NCBI RefSeq assembly: GCF_036346615.1
Contig: NZ_CP107836.1
Coordinates: forward strand, 1,302,001 to 1,366,000
Source of the DNA: Streptomyces sp. NBC_00523
GTDB taxonomy: Bacteria; Actinomycetota; Actinomycetes; Streptomycetales; Streptomycetaceae
Direction of reading: 5' to 3'
Length of the DNA: 64,000 bases
This document shows, one piece after another, positions 55,325 to 62,504 of the stretch. The notes under the pieces are model-generated. The model had not been told where the DNA came from and made no database searches. It saw only the letters and a list, made by a program, of their open reading frames with translations. Position 1 is the first letter of the stretch. Every line of letters begins with the position of its first letter. The position numbers and the translations under genes are program-made.

Positions 55325-55402
55325 CGCCGCCCACCTCCGCAGACTTCCTCGTTCACGAATACTCGTAGCCGAACATAGCTCGATTTCCGACGACGGGTCA
55401 AC

Positions 55403-55416
55403 CGCGATGTATCGCG
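55403..55416. promoter_or_regulatory. Palindrome upstream of padR
   Basis: CGCGAT-GT-ATCGCG, 6-bp perfect arms, 79 bp upstream of the padR start and within the padR/sigK divergent region. Candidate PadR operator. Confidence 0.45.
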
Positions 55417-55477
55417 ATTCTCGGAGTCGTTTCTGAGCGGACCGCCGGGAAGTCGTGGAAGGATCCCCGGATTCCGG

Positions 55478-55506
55478 CCAATCCGCCAGGGCACCGGCTC
55501 CGAATC
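55478..55506 (+). promoter_or_regulatory. SigK-type promoter of sigK
   Basis: CCAATCC (55478-55484), exactly 16 bp, then CGAATC (55501-55506). The same pair and spacing occurs in front of the two other transcription units of this locus. The predicted start near 55513 leaves a 5' UTR of about 30 nt to the GTG. Implies autoregulation. Confidence 0.85.
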
Positions 55507-55543
55507 ACCCCCGGAGAGCGATGACCACCGAAGGGAACCCCGC

Positions 55544-56128
55544 GTGAAAGAAGCCGTGTACATCAGCGGAATGGCCTCGGCGGGGCCCGATCTCCAGGAG
55601 TTGATGGGGCAGGTCGCCCGGGGCGACCAGGACGCGTTCGCCCAGGTCTACGACGCGGTGAGCGGCCCGGTGCTCGGGCTCGTCCGCAATGTGCTGCGCG
55701 ATCCCGCCCAGTCGGAGGAGGTCGCCCAGGAGGTCCTGGTGGAGGTGTGGCGCACCGCGTCCCGCTTCCAGGCCGCCCGGGGCAGCGCCATGAACTGGGT
55801 GCTGACCCTCGCCCACCGCCGCGCCGTCGACCGGGTCCGCTCCGCGCAGGCGTCGGCCGCCCGCGAGCACAAGGCCGCCCTGCTCGACCGCACGCCCGCC
55901 TTCGACGAGGTCACCGAACAGGTCGAGACCCGGCTGGAACGCGAGCAGGTGCGCCGCTGCATGCGGACGCTGTCCGAGATCCAGCGGGAGTCCGTCACCC
56001 TGGCGTACTACCGGGGGCTGACCTATCGCGAGGTGGCCGAACTGCTCGCGGTACCGCTCGGCACGATCAAGACTCGACTGCGCGACGGGCTGATCCGGAT
56101 GCGCGACTGCCTCGGGGTGACCTCATGA
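55544..56128 (+). CDS. sigK: ECF RNA polymerase sigma factor, SigK type
   Basis: 194 aa from GTG 55544 with AAGGGA upstream. Region 2 (DAFAQVYDAVSGPVLGLVRNVLRDPAQSEEVAQEVLVEVWRTASRF, then MNWVLTLAHRRAVDRVRS) binds the -10. Region 4 (CMRTLSEIQRESVTLAYYRGLTYREVAELLAVPLGTIKTRLRDGLIRMRDCL) binds the -35. Two cysteines, Cys139 and Cys189, are 50 residues apart. The M. tuberculosis SigK redox pair (133/183, as I recall) has the same spacing. Its stop overlaps the anti-sigma start (ATGA). Confidence 0.93.
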   Translation: MKEAVYISGMASAGPDLQELMGQVARGDQDAFAQVYDAVSGPVLGLVRNVLRDPAQSEEVAQEVLVEVWRTASRFQAARGSAMNWVLTLAHRRAVDRVRSAQASAAREHKAALLDRTPAFDEVTEQVETRLEREQVRRCMRTLSEIQRESVTLAYYRGLTYREVAELLAVPLGTIKTRLRDGLIRMRDCLGVTS

Positions 56129-56886
56129 CCGACGCCGGACTCCACACACTGACGGGCGCCTACGCCCTGCACGCCCTGCCGGACACCGAACGCCGGGACT
56201 TCGAACGGCACCTGGGCGACTGCGAAGCCTGCTCCACCGAGGTGCGCGAGCTCTCCGAGACCGCGACCCGCCTCGGTCTCGCCGTCGCCGCGCCCGCCCC
56301 CCGCGAGCTGCGGGAGCGGGTGCTCCGGGAGATCACGACCGTACGCCAGGAGCCGCCCGCCCTCCCCCGCCGCGGGCGCTCGCCGGACCGGCGGGGCGGG
56401 GCGGCCCGGTGGTCCCGGTTCGCCCTGGCCGCGTGCCTCGCCGCGGCGGTGGGCTTCGGCGGGATCGCCGTCTGGCAGCACCAGGAGGCCCGGGACGCCC
56501 GGCAGCGGGCGGACGCGGCCGGGCTCCGGGCCGAGCAGGTGGCCCGGGTCCTCGCCGCGCCCGACGCGAAGACCTCGTCCGGCACGCTGGACGACGGGGC
56601 GCAGGGCACGGTGGTGGTCTCCCGCAGCGAGGACCGGGCGGTGTTCCTGGCCACGGGGCTGGCCGAGGCGCCCAGCGGCAAGGTCTACCAGCTGTGGTTC
56701 GACGACGGCGGCACGATGCGTTCGGCGGGCCTGCTGCGCGCGTCGGGCCCGTCCTCGACCACGTACACGACGCTGCTCGACGGGCCGGTGGACGGGGCCA
56801 CGGGCATGGGCATCACCGTGGAACCGGCGGGCGGTTCGGCGCGGCCGACCTCGGACCCGGTGGCACTGATGGAGTTCCCCGCGTGA
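56125..56886 (+). CDS. rskA: RskA-type membrane anti-sigma factor
   Basis: 253 aa. The cytoplasmic N-domain binds sigma (LTGAYALHALPDTERRDFERHLGDCEACSTEVRELSETATRLGLAV) and has a complete Hx3Cx2C zinc-binding anti-sigma motif (HLGDCEAC). One TM (RFALAACLAAAVGFGGIAVW, about residues 97-116) leads to the extracellular RskA C-domain (VFLATGLAEAPSGKVYQLWFDDGGTMRSAGLL...GMGITVEPAGGS). Release of SigK would need regulated proteolysis in the membrane. Coupled by ATGA with sigK. Confidence 0.93.
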   Translation: MTDAGLHTLTGAYALHALPDTERRDFERHLGDCEACSTEVRELSETATRLGLAVAAPAPRELRERVLREITTVRQEPPALPRRGRSPDRRGGAARWSRFALAACLAAAVGFGGIAVWQHQEARDARQRADAAGLRAEQVARVLAAPDAKTSSGTLDDGAQGTVVVSRSEDRAVFLATGLAEAPSGKVYQLWFDDGGTMRSAGLLRASGPSSTTYTTLLDGPVDGATGMGITVEPAGGSARPTSDPVALMEFPA

Positions 56887-56889
56887 GGC

Positions 56890-56919
56890 GTGCGCCCGGG
56901 GACGGTCCCCCGGGCGCAC
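56890..56919. terminator. Bidirectional terminator
   Basis: 12-bp stem GTGCGCCCGGGG / CCCCGGGCGCAC with a 6-nt loop between the convergent rskA and DUF1295 genes. Confidence 0.8.
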
Positions 56920-56934
56920 GGTCCGCGCGTGCGT

Positions 56935-57738
56935 TCAGCCACGGCGCGGCGGGCGCGGGAAGAAGCCGCTGGTGCGCGCGGCATACGCGGCGAAGCCGGG
57001 GCGGTCGGCCATGTGCCGTTCCAGGAGGGCCTTGCCGCTGCCGCCGATGAGCAGATACGTCATCAGGGCGGGCGCGACCAGCGTGGCGGCCGCGGCGGCC
57101 GGGGCCTGGCAGACGATCAGGAACAGGCCCCACCAGACGCAGAAGTCCCCGAAGTAGTTGGGGTGCCGGGTCCAGGACCAGAGCCCCCGGTCCATGATCC
57201 TCCCCCGGTTGCCGGGGTCGGCCTTGAACCGGGCGAGCTGGTGGTCGCCCACCGCCTCGAAGAACATGCCGAGCGCCCAGAGCGCGGCCCCGGCCCAGGC
57301 GAGGGCGTTCACCGGCCCGGTGAGGTAGCCGCCCGCCTGCACAGGGAGCGAGATCAGCCAGACCAGGGCGCCCTGGAGGAGGTACACCTTCCGCAGGGCG
57401 TAGAGGTCCGGGTTGCCGGGCGCCTTCGCGAGCATCTTCGCGTAGCGCGGGTCCTCGCCGTGACCGCGTCCGCGCCGGGCGATGTGCCACGCCAGGCGCA
57501 CCCCCCAGACCGTGGTGAGCGCCGTGACGAGGAGGCGGCGCGTGGCGTCCCCCTCCCCCGCCGACAGGCCGTACGAGACGAGGGCGACGGCGGCGAAGCC
57601 GAGACCCCAGGCGACGTCCACGCCCCGGTGCATGCCCTTGCGGACCCCGGCGGCGAACGCGACGAGCAGGACGACCAGCGCGGCGCCCGCGCAGGGCGCG
57701 AGGCCCCGCGCGAACGCCTCCCAGGCGAAGCCGCTCAT
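56935..57738 (-). CDS. DUF1295 family membrane protein (steroid-reductase-like)
   Basis: 267 aa with about six TM helices. The C-terminal DRGLWSWTRHPNYFGDFCVWWGLFLI is the isoprenylcysteine methyltransferase/5-alpha-reductase-like signature (RHPNYFG), and the end is GKALLERHMADRPGFAAYAARTSGFFPRPPRRG. Last gene of the lipid-modification operon; its ATG overlaps the first methyltransferase stop. Such proteins reduce double bonds or methylate lipidic substrates in the membrane; the reaction here is not known. Confidence 0.88.
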   Translation of the reverse strand: MSGFAWEAFARGLAPCAGAALVVLLVAFAAGVRKGMHRGVDVAWGLGFAAVALVSYGLSAGEGDATRRLLVTALTTVWGVRLAWHIARRGRGHGEDPRYAKMLAKAPGNPDLYALRKVYLLQGALVWLISLPVQAGGYLTGPVNALAWAGAALWALGMFFEAVGDHQLARFKADPGNRGRIMDRGLWSWTRHPNYFGDFCVWWGLFLIVCQAPAAAAATLVAPALMTYLLIGGSGKALLERHMADRPGFAAYAARTSGFFPRPPRRG

Positions 57739-59066
57739 GACGCGTCCCCGACGGTGCGCAACGCCTCGCGGGTGGCCGGCATCCCCGACCCCCCGTCACC
57801 AGCGGGCCGTACGGCGAGGATCTGGTCCACGCCCATCCGCCGCTCCGCGAAGGCGAGGGCGCCACCGGCCAGGTACAGCCGCCACACCCGTACGGTCTCC
57901 TCGCCGACCAGGTCCGTGAAGCGCGCCTCGTTCTCCTCCAGGGTCCGGCGCCAGGCGTCGACGGTCCGGACGTAGTGCTCCCGCAGCCCGTGGACGTCGC
58001 GCACCTCCAGACCGGCGCCCTCCAGCAGCGCGACGGTCTCGCCCAGCGGTCGCATGTGCATGTCGGGCGCGATGTACGCCTCGATGAACGCGCCGCCGCC
58101 CGGCGCATCCCGCCCGCGCGACATCTGCTGGACGAGCACCCGGCCGCGCGGGCGGACCATGCCGTGCAGGGTCGCGGCGAAGGCCGGGTACTGGGCGTCC
58201 CCGACGTGCTCGCCCATCTCGATGGTGGACACCGCGTCGTAGCCGCCCTCGTGGTCGGGGGCGTCCGCGATGTCGCGGTAGTCGCGGCAGCGCACCTCGA
58301 CCAGGTCGTCCAGGCCGCGTTCGGAGACCTGTCGGCGCACATGGGCGGCCTGTTCGGCGGCGAGGGTGACGGCGGTGACGCGGACGCCGTGCCGCTCGGC
58401 CGCGTACAGCGTCAGCGAGCCCCAGCCGCAGCCGATGTCCAGCAGCCGCGCACCGGGGCGCAGCCCGAGCTTGCCGCAGATCAGCTCCAGCTTGTCGCGC
58501 TGCGCGTCGGCGGACCCGTAGGCCGGGTCGTCGCTGGTCCAGTAGCCGCAGGAGTACGCCATCGTCTCGTCCAGGAGGAGGGCGTAGAAGGCGTTGGAGA
58601 GGTCGTAGTGGTGGCTGATCGCGGCCCGGTCGCGGGCCTTGCTGTGCAGGGCGCCGTCGAGTCCGGTGGCCCGGGCGGCGGGCACGGGCGGCCGGGGCCC
58701 GGCCGCACCCAGGCGCACGGCGGTGCCGGCGGCGCGCAGCCGGTCGGCGAGGCGCGGCCGGGGTGCGGCGAGTCCGCGTTCGCGTACGGCGCGGTGCACG
58801 GCCCGCAGGCCCTCGGCGAGGTCGCCCTCGATGTCGATGTCCCCGGTGATGTACGCCTCCGCGAGGCCGAGTTCGCCCGGTTCCCACAGGAGGCGGCGCA
58901 GGGCGCGGCGGGTCCGTACGTGGATCAGGGGGCCGTCGGCGGCGCCGGTCTCGCTGCCGTCCCACATGCGCACCCTGACCGGGAGCCGGCCGCCGAGGAA
59001 CTGCTCGGCCAGGGGCTCGATGCGCTGGGCGGCCCCGTGGGCGGGGCGCTTGTCGGTGAGTGTCAT
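57735..59066 (-). CDS. Cyclopropane-fatty-acid-synthase-like methyltransferase, paralogue 1
   Basis: 443 aa SAM-dependent enzyme. It has an N-terminal lipid-binding region, then AISHHYDLSNAFYALLLDETMAYSCGYW (CFA signature), SAM loop LLDIGCGWGSLTLYAA, VSTIEMGEHVGDAQYPAF (carbonate/Glu site) and FIEAYIAPDMHMRPLGETVALLEGAG. The last stretch replaces the usual IQKYIFPGG of CFA synthases, so it belongs to a divergent branch and may transfer methyl groups to a different lipid position. Both its ends overlap the neighbours (ATGA). Confidence 0.9.
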   Translation of the reverse strand: MTLTDKRPAHGAAQRIEPLAEQFLGGRLPVRVRMWDGSETGAADGPLIHVRTRRALRRLLWEPGELGLAEAYITGDIDIEGDLAEGLRAVHRAVRERGLAAPRPRLADRLRAAGTAVRLGAAGPRPPVPAARATGLDGALHSKARDRAAISHHYDLSNAFYALLLDETMAYSCGYWTSDDPAYGSADAQRDKLELICGKLGLRPGARLLDIGCGWGSLTLYAAERHGVRVTAVTLAAEQAAHVRRQVSERGLDDLVEVRCRDYRDIADAPDHEGGYDAVSTIEMGEHVGDAQYPAFAATLHGMVRPRGRVLVQQMSRGRDAPGGGAFIEAYIAPDMHMRPLGETVALLEGAGLEVRDVHGLREHYVRTVDAWRRTLEENEARFTDLVGEETVRVWRLYLAGGALAFAERRMGVDQILAVRPAGDGGSGMPATREALRTVGDAS

Positions 59067-60346
59067 GCCGTTTCCTGTTCCTGACGGGTCAGCAGCAGCT
59101 GCCGCACATCGAGGTAGCCGGAGCGGAAGCCCGCTTCGGAGTAGGCGAGGTAGAGGGTCCACATGCGGCGGAAGGTCGCGTCGAAGCCCAGGGCGTCGAC
59201 GGCCTCCGCCTCCGCGGTGAAGCGGTCGCGCCACAGCCTGAGCGTTTCGGCGTAGTGCGTGCCGAAGCCGTCGGAGCGCTCCACGCGCAGTCCGGTGTGG
59301 GCGGCCGTGACCCGGTCGATGGCCTCGGTGGACGGGAGCTGGCCGCCCGGGAAGATGTACTTCTGGATCCAGGTGAAGGTGGACCGGCCGGCCCTCATGC
59401 GGTCGTCGGGCATGGTGATGGCCTGGAGCGCGATCCGGCCCCCGGGGGCGAGCAGCCGGTCCAGGGTGCGGAAGTAGGCGGGCCAGAACTCCGCGCCCAC
59501 CGCCTCGATCATCTCGACGCTGACGATCGCGTCGTACGTCCCCTCGATCTCCCGGTAGTCGCACAGCCGGACGTCGACCCGGTCCGCGTGACCCGCCGCC
59601 GCGATCCGCCGCAGGGCCAGATCGCGCTGTTCCCGGGAGAGGGTGACGGAGACGACGTGGGCGCCGCGCGCGGCGGCACGGAGCGCGAGTTCGCCCCAGC
59701 CGGTGCCGATCTCCAGGAGCCGGGTGCCGGGGCCGACGGCGGCCAGGTCAAGCAGCCGGTCGATCTTGCGGTGCTGCGCGTCGGGGAGCAGGGCCGGTTC
59801 GGCGGGGAAGCCGCGGAACAGCGCCGACGAATAGCTGAGCGTCTCGTCCAGGAAGAGCGCGAACAGGTCGTTGGACAGGTCGTAGTGGTGGCTGATGTTC
59901 GTCCGGGCCCCTTCGCGGGTGCCGGTCTGCGCCTCGGGGTGGCGGCGCGCCCACAGTCCGCGCAGCCGTTGCAGGGGCTGCGGGACCAGGGTGGCGACCT
60001 GCCCGGCCAGGACCGTCAGGACGCCGACGGGGTCGGGCGCGTCCCACTCCCGTGCCATGTACGACTCGCCGAAGCCGATGAGCCCGGCCGCGCCGATCCT
60101 GCGGAAGAAGGCGTCCGGGTCGTGGACGTCCATCAGCGGTCCGCCGAGCCCGATGTCCTCCCGTCCGCCGAGGCGCACCCGCAGCGGCAGCCGGGCCAGG
60201 GCGCGGCGGACGATCCGCTCGGCGACGGCCGTCCGGAGCCGGGAGGCACGGGGCAGGGCCACGACGTCCGGCCAGCGTGCCGGGTCGATGCCCACGCGCG
60301 CGGCGGGGGCGGGCACGGACGGGGTACGGAACGTGGAGGCGGTCAT
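59063..60346 (-). CDS. Cyclopropane-fatty-acid-synthase-like methyltransferase, paralogue 2
   Basis: 427 aa. NISHHYDLSNDLFALFLDETLSYSSALF, LLEIGTGWGELALRAA (GTGWG in the SAM loop), VSVEMIEAVGAEFWPAYFRTLDRLLAPGGRIALQAITMP and FTWIQKYIFPGGQLPS keep the usual CFA synthase motifs, so this is the more conventional enzyme. It uses SAM to methylate or cyclopropanate unsaturated phospholipid chains. Its counterpart in the M. tuberculosis sigK locus is ufaA1. Its stop overlaps the first paralogue's start. Confidence 0.92.
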   Translation of the reverse strand: MTASTFRTPSVPAPAARVGIDPARWPDVVALPRASRLRTAVAERIVRRALARLPLRVRLGGREDIGLGGPLMDVHDPDAFFRRIGAAGLIGFGESYMAREWDAPDPVGVLTVLAGQVATLVPQPLQRLRGLWARRHPEAQTGTREGARTNISHHYDLSNDLFALFLDETLSYSSALFRGFPAEPALLPDAQHRKIDRLLDLAAVGPGTRLLEIGTGWGELALRAAARGAHVVSVTLSREQRDLALRRIAAAGHADRVDVRLCDYREIEGTYDAIVSVEMIEAVGAEFWPAYFRTLDRLLAPGGRIALQAITMPDDRMRAGRSTFTWIQKYIFPGGQLPSTEAIDRVTAAHTGLRVERSDGFGTHYAETLRLWRDRFTAEAEAVDALGFDATFRRMWTLYLAYSEAGFRSGYLDVRQLLLTRQEQETA

Positions 60347-61065
60347 CGCATGCCCTCCTGGGTGCGGTGGTCGGGGCGGGGCCGGACGGGCAGCCCGCGC
60401 AGGTAGAGGCGTATGCCGTGCAGGCGGATGGCGGCCGATGCGACGGCCGTGGACCAGGGGTGGCGCATGGCCAGGCCGAGCAGGACGCGGGCGGTCGCCG
60501 GGCGTCGCTCGCCCCGGACGGTCGCGGTGAACGGGCGGGTGCCGGAGCGTTCCAGGTGGACCGTCAGCCGCAGCTGCGGGCCCGGTTCGGGCAGCCGCAT
60601 CCAGTACGCGCCGTCGGTGCCGAAGAACGGCGATACGTAGAACTCCTTGCTGGTGACCGACCGCCCCCGGTCGTCGGGGCGCAGCAGGTAGCAGTGGCGT
60701 TCGCCGTACGTGTTGTGCACCTCGGCGACCGTGCACAGCGGGGTGCCGTCGGCGCGCCGGCACCAGTACACGGTGAGCGGGTTGAAGACGTAGCCGAGGA
60801 CCCGGGCCTGGGTCAGCATGAGGACGGTGCCGTCGGCGAGGTCGACGCCGCGCGCGGCCAGGAAGCGGGCGAGCCCGGCCCGGATGGTCGGGGCGGTGCC
60901 GCCGAAGTGGTCGCGGGCGTCGAAGCGGGCGAGGAAGCGCAGGGCGCGCGGGAGCGGCGGGGGCCCGTCCGGGTCGGTCAGCCACAGGTAGGTGCGGTGC
61001 TGGAAGCCGTACCGGGTGGGCGCGGTCCGTATGTGGGTGATCGTGCACGGGTAGAGGGCGTTCAC
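60343..61065 (-). CDS. DUF1365 family protein
   Basis: 240 aa from GTG 61065 (GTGA overlap with the oxidoreductase stop). Characteristic DUF1365 sequence: VNALYPCTITHIRTAPTRYGFQHRTYLWLTD, VLMLTQARVLGYVFNPLTVYWC, VAEVHNTYGERHCYLL and KEFYVSPFFGTDGAYWMRLPEP. It always travels with a FAD oxidoreductase and CFA-like enzymes in bacteria as different as mycobacteria and Rhodobacter, so it belongs to the same lipid pathway; biochemical function is unknown. Confidence 0.93.
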   Translation of the reverse strand: MNALYPCTITHIRTAPTRYGFQHRTYLWLTDPDGPPPLPRALRFLARFDARDHFGGTAPTIRAGLARFLAARGVDLADGTVLMLTQARVLGYVFNPLTVYWCRRADGTPLCTVAEVHNTYGERHCYLLRPDDRGRSVTSKEFYVSPFFGTDGAYWMRLPEPGPQLRLTVHLERSGTRPFTATVRGERRPATARVLLGLAMRHPWSTAVASAAIRLHGIRLYLRGLPVRPRPDHRTQEGMR

Positions 61066-62336
61066 CAGTCCACCCCCAGCGCGGCCGCGGCCTCGGCGCC
61101 GGAGCGGCAGCCGTCCTCGTGGAATCCCCAGCCGTGGTAGGCGCCCGCGTAGGCGGTGACCGGCCCGGACAGGGCGGGCAGCCGGGCCTGGGCGCCCACG
61201 GACTCCGGGGTGTAGACGGGGTGTTCGTAGAGCATGCGGGCCCGGACGAGGCCGGGGGCGACCCGGTCGGCGCCGTTCAGCGTGACGACGTAGGTCTCGG
61301 GGGCGTCGAGCCGCTGGAGCCGGTTCATGTCGTAGCTGACGGTGACGTGGGAGGCGTCGGCGGCGCAGTCCGGCATCAGGTAGTTCCAGGAGGCGCGGGC
61401 GCCGGGCGCCGTGGGCAGCAGCCGGGTGTCGGTGTGCAGCAGGGTCGCGTTGCGGGAGTAGCGGAAGGCGCCCAGGGTGCGGGTCTCGTCGTCGGTGGGG
61501 TCGGCGAGGAGGCGGAGGGCCTGGTCGGGGTGGGTGGCGACGACGACGTGGTCGAAGGGCTCGGTGGTGCCGTCGTCCGTGGTGATCCCGACGCCGTCGG
61601 CGCGCCGCCGGACGCTGCGGACCGGGGTGGCGGTGCGGACGGTGGAGAGCTGCTTGGTCACGCGCTCCACGTACGCGCGCGAGCCCCCGGTGACGGTCCG
61701 CCAGACCGGGGAGCCGCCGATCGCGAGCATGCCGTGGTGGTCCAGGAAGCGGAACAGGTAGCGCGCGGGGTAGCGCATCGCGGTCACCGGGTCGCAGGAC
61801 CAGACCGCCGCCACCACGGGCGTCAGGAAGTGCGCGGTGAAGTACGGCGAGAAGCGGCCGCGCGCGGCGAACTCGCCCAGGGTCAGCGTCTCCGCGTCCG
61901 GTCCGCCGTCCCGCAGCAGCCGCCGGGCCAGCCGGTGGAAGCGGGGGACGGCGGCGAGCATCCGGGGATACGCGGGATCGCGGAAGGACGCCGGCCGGGC
62001 GAGGAGACCGGCCGGGCCGCGTGCCCCCGCGTATTCCAGGCCGCATCCCTCGCACCGGACGGACATGCTCATCTCGGACTCCTGGGTGGGCACGCCGAGT
62101 TCGGCGAAGAGCCGGAGCAGGTGGGGGTAGGTGCGCCGGTTGTGCACGATGAAGCCGGAGTCGACGTGGTGGACGCGGCCGTCGGCCCCGGGCAGGTCGT
62201 GGGTGTGCGCGTGGCCGCCCACCCGGTCGTCCGCCTCGAACAGCGTCACGTCATGGGCCCTTCGCAGGATGTGCGCGGCCGTGAGCCCCGCCACCCCGCT
62301 GCCCACGACGGCCGTGCGTCGCCGCCTGTCGCTCAT
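61062..62336 (-). CDS. NAD(P)/FAD-dependent oxidoreductase (amine-oxidase-like)
   Basis: 424 aa from ATG 62336 with AAGGAG. N-terminal FAD motif TAVVGSGVAGLTAAHILRRAHDVTLFEADDRVGGHAHT; second FAD contact PFDHVVVATHPDQALRLLADP; FRYSRNATLLHTDTRLLP; C-terminal AYAGAYHGWGFHEDGCRSGAEAA. Closest in layout to the flavoprotein of the sigK locus (Rv0449c) and to fatty-acyl desaturating flavoproteins such as UfaD. Probably dehydrogenates or isomerises an acyl chain that the methyltransferases act on. First gene of the operon. Confidence 0.92.
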   Translation of the reverse strand: MSDRRRRTAVVGSGVAGLTAAHILRRAHDVTLFEADDRVGGHAHTHDLPGADGRVHHVDSGFIVHNRRTYPHLLRLFAELGVPTQESEMSMSVRCEGCGLEYAGARGPAGLLARPASFRDPAYPRMLAAVPRFHRLARRLLRDGGPDAETLTLGEFAARGRFSPYFTAHFLTPVVAAVWSCDPVTAMRYPARYLFRFLDHHGMLAIGGSPVWRTVTGGSRAYVERVTKQLSTVRTATPVRSVRRRADGVGITTDDGTTEPFDHVVVATHPDQALRLLADPTDDETRTLGAFRYSRNATLLHTDTRLLPTAPGARASWNYLMPDCAADASHVTVSYDMNRLQRLDAPETYVVTLNGADRVAPGLVRARMLYEHPVYTPESVGAQARLPALSGPVTAYAGAYHGWGFHEDGCRSGAEAAAALGVDW

Positions 62337-62407
62337 TGCGCTCCTTCCGGACCGGCTCCGACGCCCTCCCCCGGAGGCGGAGGCGCGGCGGATGCCTCTT
62401 TGGAAGT

Positions 62408-62436
62408 GATTCGTTGCGGGTCGCCCGGCGGATTGG
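62408..62436 (-). promoter_or_regulatory. SigK-type promoter of the lipid operon
   Basis: On the minus strand CCAATCC (62436-62430), 16 bp, then CGAATC (62413-62408). Predicted start near 62400, about 64 nt before the ATG at 62336. Confidence 0.85.
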
Positions 62437-62469
62437 CGGAACCCGTCGTTCATCCGATCGGGTGACAGA

Positions 62470-62498
62470 CCAATCCGCTCGCAGTCCGGCACCGAATT
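62470..62498 (+). promoter_or_regulatory. SigK-type promoter of the molybdopterin oxidoreductase gene
   Basis: CCAATCC (62470-62476), 16 bp, then CGAATT (62493-62498). The predicted start falls at the GTG at 62505, so the mRNA should be leaderless; no Shine-Dalgarno is present. Confidence 0.85.
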
Positions 62499-62504
62499 CC
62501 CGTC

